From: CALALP01 sp041855735 | GTDB lineage: Bacteria > Bacillota > Clostridia > Lachnospirales > Lachnospiraceae | Direction: 5' to 3' | Assembly (NCBI GenBank): GCA_041855735.1 | Contig: JBHAEV010000072.1 | Location: forward strand, 1 to 12,936 | DNA: 12,936 nucleotides | In this document: piece by piece, positions 1-6,236 of the stretch | Layout of the letters: each line of letters starts with the position of its first letter | Numbering within the stretch: position 1 is the first letter of the stretch | Program-made: the position numbers and the translations under genes | The notes under the pieces: model-generated | Database searches by the model: none | Seen by the model: only the letters and a program-made list of their open reading frames with translations | Told to the model about the DNA's origin: nothing

Positions 1-405
1 ACCTTCAATCAAGCCGCCCACAATCACCGCACCGATCATGGTCTCATAATCGAAATTGGTGGCAACATAGATCAGGGATGTCAAAAAGGAAAAACTGACT
101 CCCATCACGACCGGCAGTCTGGAACCGATAATCCAAACCGGATAGAGCTGCACCATGGTTCCGACCCCCGCGATAAACATACAGCTTTGCAAAAGTCTTG
201 CAAGATCCACCGGTGAAATCCCCACTGTCCCGGTTGCCGCAAACTTTGCCACCCCGGTAACCAGTATAACCGGCGTCAGATTGGATACGAACATTGCCAG
301 AACATGCTGCAGTCCGAACGGAATCGCATTCTGAATCGGAACTCTTCCGTCCAGCTGATAGATGTTTTCAATACGACAATCATTGCTTTTCGATTTATTA
401 CTCAT
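1..405 (-). CDS. NCS2-family xanthine/uracil-type permease (N-terminal part, runs off the window)
   Basis: The first 135 residues of an integral membrane nucleobase transporter of the nucleobase:cation symporter-2 family. The segment IPFGLQHVLAMFVSNLTPVI is the typical first transmembrane helix, with the family's conserved Gln-His. Further hydrophobic helices follow (LLQSCMFIAGVGTMVQLYP; PVVMGVSFSFLTSLIYV). The start at 405 is preceded by AGGAAGGG at good spacing. The C-terminal two thirds lie outside the window. Its position just downstream of a selenium/ModE-like operon suggests xanthine or urate as substrate, because such loci accompany Se-dependent xanthine dehydrogenases; uracil cannot be excluded from this fragment. 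It has its own promoter at 570-598 and a leader of about 158 nt. Family assignment is firm, substrate is inference. Confidence 0.85.
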   Translation of the reverse strand, partial: MSNKSKSNDCRIENIYQLDGRVPIQNAIPFGLQHVLAMFVSNLTPVILVTGVAKFAATGTVGISPVDLARLLQSCMFIAGVGTMVQLYPVWIIGSRLPVVMGVSFSFLTSLIYVATNFDYETMIGAVIVGGLIEG

Positions 406-563
406 TTTTATTCCCTTCCTTTTTTATATTCGCATCCCCGGACGGCTTGGCCACGGCACAGCCGGAGAAATCGACTCCCTTCATGAAAAACTCTCGATTT
501 TCTTCCCCTACCAAGAGATTCTCCCCAAAAAGTATCCAATAAAAATCAGGTGCACAATCTGCT
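406..563 (-). promoter_or_regulatory. Long structured 5' leader of the permease mRNA
   Basis: About 158 nt separate the predicted transcription start from the permease start codon. On the minus strand GGAGAA can pair with a distal TTCTCC, enclosing a smaller TCTC/GAGA hairpin. A G+C-rich block follows with alternative stems (CGGC-TGT-GCCG, or TCTCCGG with CCGGGGA), then an A-rich ribosome-binding region. The block is clearly more G+C-rich than the AT-rich promoter next to it. I could not match it to a known riboswitch class by eye. Length and context (purine permease) make a regulatory RNA plausible. Confidence 0.4.
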
Positions 564-569
564 AGCTAT

Positions 570-598
570 ATAATATCACCATATAAATATAAAATCAA
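570..598 (-). promoter_or_regulatory. Sigma-A-type promoter of the NCS2 permease
   Basis: On the minus strand TTGATT (598-593), a 17-nt spacer and TATTAT (575-570) form a good housekeeping promoter. Transcription would start near 563. The spacer and -10 region carry repeated ATATAA-like blocks that could be an operator, but they do not form a clean palindrome. Confidence 0.6.
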
Positions 599-635
599 GA
601 GGAATATTATAAAATTTTTGCCATCTAATTTTTTT

Positions 636-1019
636 TTAGATTGTCGACTTCAATGAATTGTCTGCATTATAATCCGCAAAACATTCTTCCAGCATGGTTT
701 CCAGATGTTCCCGTGCCTTTTTTTCAAAATTTTCATAAGAATCCAAAAATCTTCTGCCCTCCGCCGTAAGTTCCATCCCGCCGCCGTTTCTTCCCCCGCT
801 GGTTGAATGAAAAAGCTTCAGACCCAAATCCGCTTCCGCCCTTTGCACGATTTTCCACGCTTTGGAATATGCCATACCGGACTTTTTACAGGCGGCGGAC
901 ATGGAGCCGAGCTTATCCACCTCCCGCATCAACATGCTTACTCCGGGACCGAACGACGGTTCCGCAACATACACCCGAAGCTTCATATGTATTTTCAGTT
1001 TTTTTTCTCCCTGCTTCAT
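636..1019 (-). CDS. ModE-N-like winged-helix transcriptional regulator (no molybdate-binding domain)
   Basis: A 127-residue protein with one LysR/ModE-type winged helix-turn-helix at about residues 25-95. The helix core includes MREVDKLGSMSAACKKSGMA and YSKAWKIVQRAEADLG, and the wing has the Gly-rich stretch SGGRNGGGMELTAEG typical of ModE N-domains. The C-terminal MOP/TOBE domains of full ModE, which bind molybdate, are absent; only a short charged helix follows. The start at 1019 has GAGG upstream; the internal Met12 has no ribosome site at usable distance. It is the last gene of the selD operon, 39 nt after selD. It probably regulates selenium/molybdenum hydroxylase or purine genes, possibly the permease next to it. 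That target is inference. Confidence 0.85.
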   Translation of the reverse strand: MKQGEKKLKIHMKLRVYVAEPSFGPGVSMLMREVDKLGSMSAACKKSGMAYSKAWKIVQRAEADLGLKLFHSTSGGRNGGGMELTAEGRRFLDSYENFEKKAREHLETMLEECFADYNADNSLKSTI

Positions 1020-1058
1020 ACCTTTCCTCTCAAATTATTTTTACAAACTTATCATCCG

Positions 1059-2135
1059 TTATTTTGCGATTTGTGCATTGTGCAAGAATATTCTCTCACC
1101 GTTTCTATATTCTCTCACCTCTCCGACAATTTCCGCCGTCGGAACACGTTTGTCGGATTTCAATTCCGAAAGCAGAGCATCCGCCTCATTCTCACCGACC
1201 GCAATCAGCAATCCGCCGGAGGTCTGCGGATCGTACAGCACATCCTGTATCGCCCTGCTCGCGTCTTTCGCCATCACCTGCTGCGATGCATATCTGCGAT
1301 TCCTGTATACGCTCGCCGGTAAGATCCCGAGTTTTGCAAATTCAAGCACTCCCGGCATCAGCAACTTTTCCACCGCATGCAGATCCAGATGTATTTCCGT
1401 ATTGCTGCCCTGCGCCATCTCCAGCATATGCCCGAGCATCGCAAAACCGGTTACATCCGTACAGGCATGAACCTCGTATTTGACCATGATATCCCTTGCA
1501 TATTTGTTGAGCGTCATCATAATCTCTTCCACGGAACGAAGCACATCCTCCTCCACCATCTCCGCCTTGGCGGCGGTTGTCAGAATCCCGATTCCGAGCG
1601 GTTTCGTATATATCAATCGATCGCCCGGTTTACAGCCGGAATTGGTCAAAACCCGATCCGGGTTCACAAATCCCGTTACGCTTAATCCATACTTCGGCTC
1701 CTTGTCGTATATACTGTGTCCGCCGACAATCAGTGCCCCCGCTTCATAAACCTTGTCGTATCCGCCCTTCAGGATTTGATGCACATCTTCCTTTTCCATG
1801 TCTTCCGGAACCATCATGATGTTCAACGCCACCTTCGGTTCTCCCCCCATGGCATAGATGTCCGAAAGCGAATTGGCAGCCGCAATCGCTCCGAAACGAT
1901 ACGGATCATTCGCAATCGGCGGAAAGAAATCCAGGGTCTGTACCATTGCCAGATTCTCATGGATTCGATAAACGGCCGCATCGTCGCTTTTATCGAATCC
2001 GACCAGCAAATCCGGATCTTTATGCACTTGCAAATCCTGCAATAATTTCGCCAACTCTCCTGCTCCCACCTTGGCTCCGCAGCCGGAGCATTCCGTCAGC
2101 TTGGTTAACTTTACACTTTTTTCGTTATTCTCCAT
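1059..2135 (-). CDS. selD: Selenophosphate synthetase (selenide, water dikinase)
   Basis: SelD makes monoselenophosphate from selenide and ATP in the cytoplasm; the product is the selenium donor for selenocysteine, selenouridine and the labile selenium cofactor of some Mo hydroxylases. The N-terminal active-site loop reads ECSGCGAKVGAGEL. It keeps the catalytic Cys (residue 19) and Lys (residue 22); the second Cys of the E. coli motif is Ala here. The ATP/metal-binding segments FDKSDDAAVY (about 48-57) and AAANSLSDIYAMGGEP (about 85-100) are intact. At 358 residues it has the usual length. The active residue is Cys, not Sec. I chose the start at 2135 (AGAGG upstream, although spacing is about 10 nt); a further Met at 2159 lacks a ribosome site. 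It lies between DUF3343 and the ModE-like gene. No other selenocysteine genes are in view. Confidence 0.95.
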   Translation of the reverse strand: MENNEKSVKLTKLTECSGCGAKVGAGELAKLLQDLQVHKDPDLLVGFDKSDDAAVYRIHENLAMVQTLDFFPPIANDPYRFGAIAAANSLSDIYAMGGEPKVALNIMMVPEDMEKEDVHQILKGGYDKVYEAGALIVGGHSIYDKEPKYGLSVTGFVNPDRVLTNSGCKPGDRLIYTKPLGIGILTTAAKAEMVEEDVLRSVEEIMMTLNKYARDIMVKYEVHACTDVTGFAMLGHMLEMAQGSNTEIHLDLHAVEKLLMPGVLEFAKLGILPASVYRNRRYASQQVMAKDASRAIQDVLYDPQTSGGLLIAVGENEADALLSELKSDKRVPTAEIVGEVREYRNGERIFLHNAQIAK

Positions 2136-2164
2136 TGTATGTTTTCCTCTACCGTTCATCCGGA

Positions 2165-2281
2165 CCGCACCGCTTTGCCATCACCGCAGGGATCATCGGC
2201 CCGATCATCCGCACTGCTTCACCACCACCGCAGGGATCTTCGGCCCGATCATCCCGCACCCTTTGCCATCACCGCAGGTAT
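2165..2281. repeat. Three direct copies of a 44/45-bp repeat between the DUF3343 gene and selD
   Basis: Units begin at 2165, 2209 and 2254, each starting CCGCAC and sharing CACCGCAGG. The first two units also share GGGATC, then ATC or TTC, then GGCCCGATCAT. The third unit diverges after CCGCAGGTATC and supplies the last codons and stop (TGA, 2269-2271) of the DUF3343 gene. On the minus strand the middle of unit 1 is nearly self-complementary (GGATGATCGG against CCGATGATCC, one mismatch), so it can fold. The repeats fill the gap and lie directly upstream of the selD ribosome site. Confidence 0.85.
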
Positions 2282-2505
2282 CTCTCATACAACCCGTCCA
2301 CCGCGATGTTCCCGGAAACGATCTTTGTAAACCGGTCCTTCTCCGACAGCGGCATCATATATGCCATGCCGCAATCCGCCGTAATATCTGCGGGTGTCGG
2401 TATCAATCTGCCTTCCAATCCCGCCTTTTTGCAAAGTTCTTCCGCCTTGATTGCATCATGCATGCCCTGAAATGTCGCCACTACTTTCCATTCTTTTTTT
2501 TGCAC
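2269..2505 (-). CDS. DUF3343 protein, putative Se/S carrier-like
   Basis: A 78-residue cytosolic protein of the DUF3343 family, recognised from the pattern EGRLIPTPADITADCGMAYM, which contains the conserved Cys (residue 45) followed by Gly. Members are small ferredoxin-fold-like proteins found beside selD, yedF and class-V aminotransferases; they are proposed, not proven, to carry selenium or sulfur on the conserved Cys. The start codon is GTG at 2505, preceded by AGGAG at 5-6 nt. It follows the aminotransferase by about 40 nt and sits in the same operon. Its last codons fall in the 44-bp repeat tract, so its C-terminus (YERYLR) may have been reshaped by repeat expansion. Family call good, function inferred. 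Confidence 0.85.
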   Translation of the reverse strand: MQKKEWKVVATFQGMHDAIKAEELCKKAGLEGRLIPTPADITADCGMAYMMPLSEKDRFTKIVSGNIAVDGLYERYLR

Positions 2506-2547
2506 ACTTACTCCTTTTCATTTTGGCACTCTCTTTTTTCGTCCCCT

Positions 2548-3714
2548 TCAATAAAGACTCTCTCCCTCTTCCGCCCGCAGCTGCTTTGAGATAGTCCGCA
2601 GTGCATGAATCGCGGCATCCACTTCCTCGATCGTTGTGAAATATCCGAATGAAAAGCGCACCGCGCCGGTTGTATCCGTCCCGAGCGCTTTGTGAATTCT
2701 CGGTGCGCAATGCAGCCCTGCCCGAACTTCGATACGAAACTCCTGCGCCAGCACATCCGCCAACTCATCCGAGGAAATCCCGTCCATGTTCAGAAGTACG
2801 ATCGGTGCATATTCCCGCGTTAACATTCCGTAAATCCGTATGCCCGGTATGGAGGAGATCCCGTCCAGAAAATGAGTGCGAAGCCGGGTTTCATGCTCCA
2901 GAATATTGGACAACCCCGTTGCTTTCAGATAGTCCAGTGCCGCCCCGAGTCCCGCCAGACCGTGCGTATTCAATGTCCCGGCTTCCAAATGTTCCGGATA
3001 CACATTCGGCTGAAACGGATCCTTGCTGCGAATTCCGGTTCCTCCGTGCAGCAGAGGCCGGATATCGACATCTTCCGATATCAGGCATCCTCCCGTACCG
3101 GTCGGCCCCATCAGAGATTTGTGCCCGGTAAAACAGAGTATATCAATCTTCTGCTTTTCCATATCGATCTCATAAACTCCGGCTGTCTGCGCGACATCCG
3201 CGCAAAATATTATACCGTGACTTCTCGCAATCTCTCCGATACTTGCAATATCTACAAGACTTCCCGTAACATTGGACGCATGCGTGGAGATGATAAGTTT
3301 CGTATTTGCCCGAATCATCCCCTTCAGTTCATTCGGATTTACATTTCCGCGGGAGTCCGCCCTCAAATAATCCACATCGATCGCTCCCGTTGTTTGCAGT
3401 TGATGCAGCGGTCGAAGCACCGCATTGTGTTCCAAGTCCGTCGTTATCACATGATCGCCCGGCAAAAGCAGACCGAATATCACCATATTCAATGCCTGTG
3501 TCACATTGGACGTGAAAACCACTCTCTCCGGATGGGAAAACCCGAAAAACTCTGCAACCTTTTCCCGAAGCAAAAGCACCGTCCGCCCTGCCTCCAGGCT
3601 GCGCCCCGATACGCCTCTTCCCGCATTCCCCATATTCAGAATCGCGTCCTTAACGGCGTCTGCAACTTGTTTCGGCTTCTTTCCTGAAGTTGCGGCATAA
3701 TTCAGATAAATCAT
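2548..3714 (-). CDS. Class-V aminotransferase / cysteine desulfurase-like protein (selenium-locus type)
   Basis: A PLP enzyme of 388 residues in the SufS/CsdB branch, expected to abstract S or Se from cysteine or selenocysteine. Numbered from the 3714 start, landmarks are MIYLNYAATS at the N-terminus, EHNA with His97, D173 (CADVAQTAG), the Schiff-base Lys199 in FTGHKS, and the catalytic Cys336 in RAGLHCAPRIHKALGT. The family near selD (type strain locus in Enterococcus faecalis) usually starts at this Met. A second start at 3735 (seven residues longer, MGYSEEP) has an equally good GGAGG 6 nt upstream; both are possible. It probably mobilises selenium for SelD or transfers it to YedF/DUF3343, which is inference from the neighbourhood. 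Reading frame is intact. Confidence 0.9.
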   Translation of the reverse strand: MIYLNYAATSGKKPKQVADAVKDAILNMGNAGRGVSGRSLEAGRTVLLLREKVAEFFGFSHPERVVFTSNVTQALNMVIFGLLLPGDHVITTDLEHNAVLRPLHQLQTTGAIDVDYLRADSRGNVNPNELKGMIRANTKLIISTHASNVTGSLVDIASIGEIARSHGIIFCADVAQTAGVYEIDMEKQKIDILCFTGHKSLMGPTGTGGCLISEDVDIRPLLHGGTGIRSKDPFQPNVYPEHLEAGTLNTHGLAGLGAALDYLKATGLSNILEHETRLRTHFLDGISSIPGIRIYGMLTREYAPIVLLNMDGISSDELADVLAQEFRIEVRAGLHCAPRIHKALGTDTTGAVRFSFGYFTTIEEVDAAIHALRTISKQLRAEEGESLY

Positions 3715-3860
3715 CGGTTCCTCCGAATATCCCATACAAAACCTCCCGATATCTCCGGTTTCTTCTCGAAACACGCTACTTTTGCGGATGTGCCCCAAAA
3801 GGGGGCGCAAGCGCTTCTCCCGCCGCCTCCGCAAGTTCTTTCTTTCCGCAAATTCTTTCC

Positions 3861-4487
3861 TTATATCCGGATTACTTTGTCCGCCCGAATCATGTACTCA
3901 CAAATCGAGTACATATTTGTGATCTCTCCGACCAGCAGTTTTTCCTTGATTCCGTAGAAATCCAGGCATGCACCGCAGGTGTAAATTTCTACTCCGCGTT
4001 CTTTCAAATCTTTTAAATCGTTTATCGTTTCGGCACCTTCCGTCGTCATATATGCTCCGCCGTTAAAAAACAGCAGCTTTGCCGGCAAATCCGCATCCTC
4101 CAACTGATTCAGAGCATAAATATAACCCTTCAGCAGATTTTTGCCCAGCTTTTCATCCCCCTGTCCCATGACATCGGTTCCGATTGCAATCACAATCTCA
4201 TTTTTTTTCGGAAGACTCTCGATATCGCAGTATTCCAGAGCCTCCGTTTTCGCATCCGCCTGATATGCGCTCTCACCTCTTTTCGTGAGTTTCAAAGTCC
4301 AAATCCCATCCCCCTCTGCTATCTCCAAATCGCAAAGCTTTTCCTCCGCCATTCTGGTCAGATTTTCCACCGCAGCCATATTGTCCACGATCACTTCCAG
4401 ACTCTCTCCCGTCGAAATCTGTCTAAGCGCCTGCAGACTCAATACCACCGGCTGCGGGCACGCTTTCTTTTTACAATCGATCACCAT
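3861..4487 (-). CDS. yedF: Selenium metabolism protein YedF (TusA-like plus DsrE-like)
   Basis: A 208-residue two-domain protein. Residues 1-75 are a TusA/SirA-like fold with the sulfurtransferase motif CPQP (Cys10-Pro-Gln-Pro). Residues about 95-208 are a DsrE/F-like domain with a Cys pair in YTCGACLDFYG (C171, C174). This architecture is the sulfurtransferase-like YedF family found with selD, where it is thought to relay S or Se as a persulfide/perselenide. The start at 4487 has GGAG 7 nt upstream and places the TusA domain at its normal N-terminus; an upstream Met at 4538 lacks a clear ribosome site. It is the first gene of the operon and has a promoter at 4601-4632. Role in selenium trafficking is inferred from family context. 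Confidence 0.92.
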   Translation of the reverse strand: MVIDCKKKACPQPVVLSLQALRQISTGESLEVIVDNMAAVENLTRMAEEKLCDLEIAEGDGIWTLKLTKRGESAYQADAKTEALEYCDIESLPKKNEIVIAIGTDVMGQGDEKLGKNLLKGYIYALNQLEDADLPAKLLFFNGGAYMTTEGAETINDLKDLKERGVEIYTCGACLDFYGIKEKLLVGEITNMYSICEYMIRADKVIRI

Positions 4488-4600
4488 ATCCAATCTCCTT
4501 TCGTTTGCACTTGTTATCATTTCATCGCCATTACACATCTCACTCTCGATCCATGTGTTTTCGTCCTATCCGTGCTGTGCCGACACGGTCCTGCATCGTC

Positions 4601-4632
4601 ATTATAACATATCTGCCACCGTTGTACCAAAC
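4601..4632 (-). promoter_or_regulatory. Promoter of the yedF-selD operon (extended -10)
   Basis: On the minus strand TGT-TATAAT (4609-4601) is a perfect extended -10. TTGGTA lies 18 nt upstream as a fair -35. The -35 lies in the loop and right arm of a 15-bp inverted repeat (4612-4651). Transcription would start near 4594, giving a leader of about 107 nt that contains a CCGTG/CACGG hairpin. Confidence 0.65.
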
Positions 4633-4651
4633 AGAATACAACGATGGCAGA
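4612..4651. repeat. 15-bp inverted repeat overlapping the yedF promoter
   Basis: On the plus strand TCTGCCACCGTTGTA (4612-4626) and TACAACGATGGCAGA (4637-4651) are inverted copies with one mismatch, G·U in the minus-strand RNA, and a 10-base loop. The right arm on the minus strand ends just before the -10. There is no T-tract on either side, so it does not look like an ordinary terminator. It is either an operator or a read-through-limiting hairpin at the end of the upstream permease gene. Confidence 0.75.
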
Positions 4652-4687
4652 CCATGAACTTGACTTTATAAAGAATTCCCGAATCTT

Positions 4688-6076
4688 TTATAACAATGCG
4701 TATTTCAGAGCAAACAGAACTGCCAGTACATACATCAACGGCGTAATCTTCTTTGTCTTTCCAACCACCATGTTAATCAGCACAAACGAAATAACACCCA
4801 TTGCAATACCTTCGGAAATACTGTAGAAGAACGGCATTGCAAGAATGCAGATGTAGCACGGAACCGCTTCGGCGATGTCCTCAAAATCAATATGTGTGAT
4901 ATTGCTGAACATATAGAATCCAACGACCACCAGTGCAGGTGCGGTCGCAAATGCCGGAATCGCCAGGAAAATCGGTGAAAGGAATAAGGACAAGCCGAAC
5001 AAAATCGCTGTAACGACTGCGGTTAAACCGGTACGACCGCCCTCCGAAACACCCGCAGCGGACTCCACGAAAGTGGTAACGGTGGATGTACCGAGCAATG
5101 CACCTGCCGTGGTACCGATGGCATCCGATAACAATGCGCCGCGAATTTTCGGCAATTTTCCATCCTTATCCAACATTCCCGCCTTGGTGGAAACACCGAT
5201 CAAGGTTCCGAGCGTATCAAACAAATCCACAAAGAGGAATGCGAACAATACCACGAAGAACTCCAGGGACAGCGCTCTTGAAAAATCAAGTTTGAAGAAC
5301 ACCGGAGCAATACTCGGAATGGAAAGTCCATTGGAGAAATCCGGCAACAGATTGTAGAAGCCCAGTGCCGGACTCGGAACATAAATCCCGGCCAGCTGAC
5401 AGATGATGCCGAGAATCCAGGTTACCAGAATTCCGATCAGAATATTACCCTTCACTTTCTTTTCAACCAAAATCGCGGTAACGATAATTCCGACAATCGC
5501 CAGAATCACGGTAATGCCGATATCATTGAATGTCGCCTGTACAGATCCTTCCGGAAGCGCCATATTGTAACTGTCCAGATTGAACAAAGTAACCAGAGTC
5601 GCGCCGCCGATTACAATCTTTGCATTCTGTAATCCGATAAAGGCGATGAATAAACCGATACCCACGCTCACAGCCGCTTTTAAATTCAAAGGAATCGCAT
5701 TAAAAATCGCTTCACGAACATTCGTAACGCTCAGCAGAATGAAAATCACGCCCTCACAGAATACCGCAGCCAATGCCATCTGCCAGGTATAACCCATACC
5801 GATGACCACCGAATAGGCAAAGTATGCGTTCAAACCCATACCCGGTGCCAGCGCGAACGGATAGTTTGCAAATACCGCCATCAGTATCGTTGCAAGAAAT
5901 GCCGAAACGGCGGTTGCGGTAAACACCGCGCCCTGATCCATACCGGATACGGCAAGAATCGACGGATTCACAGCAAGGATATATGCCATCGTCATGAATG
6001 TGGTGATACCGGCAATCACCTCCGTCTTCACATCCGTCTTGTTTTCTTTCAGTTTAAAAATCTTATTCAAGTCCAT
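4688..6076 (-). CDS. AzgA-type NCS2 adenine/guanine/hypoxanthine permease
   Basis: A 462-residue polytopic membrane transporter of the AzgA branch of NCS2. Signatures are the N-terminal VIAGITTFMTMAYILAVNPS (about 20-39), a region with FVDLFDTLGTLIGVSTKAGM, and the following GTSTVTTFVESAAGVSEGGR, which contribute to the purine site and re-entrant helix. The start at 6076 has AGGAGG 6 nt upstream; an in-frame extension to 6202 is AT-rich, lacks a ribosome site and would cover the promoter, so I rejected it. It sits 160 nt downstream of ade on the same strand but has its own promoter (6125-6153). It likely imports adenine, guanine or hypoxanthine for Ade and salvage. Exact purine preference cannot be read from sequence. 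Confidence 0.93.
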   Translation of the reverse strand: MDLNKIFKLKENKTDVKTEVIAGITTFMTMAYILAVNPSILAVSGMDQGAVFTATAVSAFLATILMAVFANYPFALAPGMGLNAYFAYSVVIGMGYTWQMALAAVFCEGVIFILLSVTNVREAIFNAIPLNLKAAVSVGIGLFIAFIGLQNAKIVIGGATLVTLFNLDSYNMALPEGSVQATFNDIGITVILAIVGIIVTAILVEKKVKGNILIGILVTWILGIICQLAGIYVPSPALGFYNLLPDFSNGLSIPSIAPVFFKLDFSRALSLEFFVVLFAFLFVDLFDTLGTLIGVSTKAGMLDKDGKLPKIRGALLSDAIGTTAGALLGTSTVTTFVESAAGVSEGGRTGLTAVVTAILFGLSLFLSPIFLAIPAFATAPALVVVGFYMFSNITHIDFEDIAEAVPCYICILAMPFFYSISEGIAMGVISFVLINMVVGKTKKITPLMYVLAVLFALKYALL

Positions 6077-6094
6077 ATTGTCCTCCTTTTTTTT

Positions 6095-6113
6095 AACCGG
6101 TAACGGCCCGGTT
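6095..6113 (-). promoter_or_regulatory. Hairpin in the short leader of the AzgA-type permease mRNA
   Basis: AACCGG and CCGGTT pair around a 7-base loop. In the minus-strand RNA the hairpin is followed directly by eight or so A residues and then the AGGAGG site. With no U-tract downstream on the coding strand it is not a terminator for this gene; it could protect the 5' end or affect ribosome access. Confidence 0.4.
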
Positions 6114-6124
6114 TGATCAAAAAT

Positions 6125-6153
6125 AATATAATACATTTTTATATAAAATTCAA
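6125..6153 (-). promoter_or_regulatory. Promoter of the AzgA-type permease
   Basis: On the minus strand TTGAAT (6153-6148), a 17-nt spacer and TATATT (6130-6125) sit in an AT-rich stretch. Start would be near 6118, giving a leader of about 42 nt. The gene can thus be expressed separately from ade, with no aptamer in its leader. Confidence 0.6.
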
Positions 6154-6236
6154 GTTTATTTATTAAAATACACATAAATTTTATATTTCGAAAGGCAAAC
6201 AAATGTCAAATTCACCAATGAGCACCCTGTATTTCG

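Noticed and set aside
623..641. ATCTAA/TTAGAT hairpin at the end of the ModE-like gene as terminator
   Set aside because: Only six AU-rich pairs and no T-tract on the coding strand; the operon end is not defined by it.
2160..2271. Possible selenocysteine readthrough of the TGA ending the DUF3343 gene, since the frame stays open through the repeats
   Set aside because: DUF3343 proteins are normally about this length, the downstream frame is made of repeat sequence without family similarity, and no SECIS-like hairpin immediately after the TGA is convincing.
2165..2281. CRISPR-like array
   Set aside because: The units are contiguous tandem copies without unique spacers, and no cas genes are present.
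4612..4651. Rho-independent terminator of the AzgA-type permease gene
   Set aside because: The stem is strong, but no T-tract follows on either strand and the right arm runs into a perfect extended -10. I list it as an inverted repeat and leave termination open.
6077..6202. N-terminal extension of the AzgA-type permease to 6202
   Set aside because: The stretch is AT-rich, lacks a ribosome site and contains the predicted promoter; AGGAGG marks the start at 6076.
6203..6236. Terminator after ade
   Set aside because: Only a weak AATGA/TCATT pairing is present, without a T-tract.
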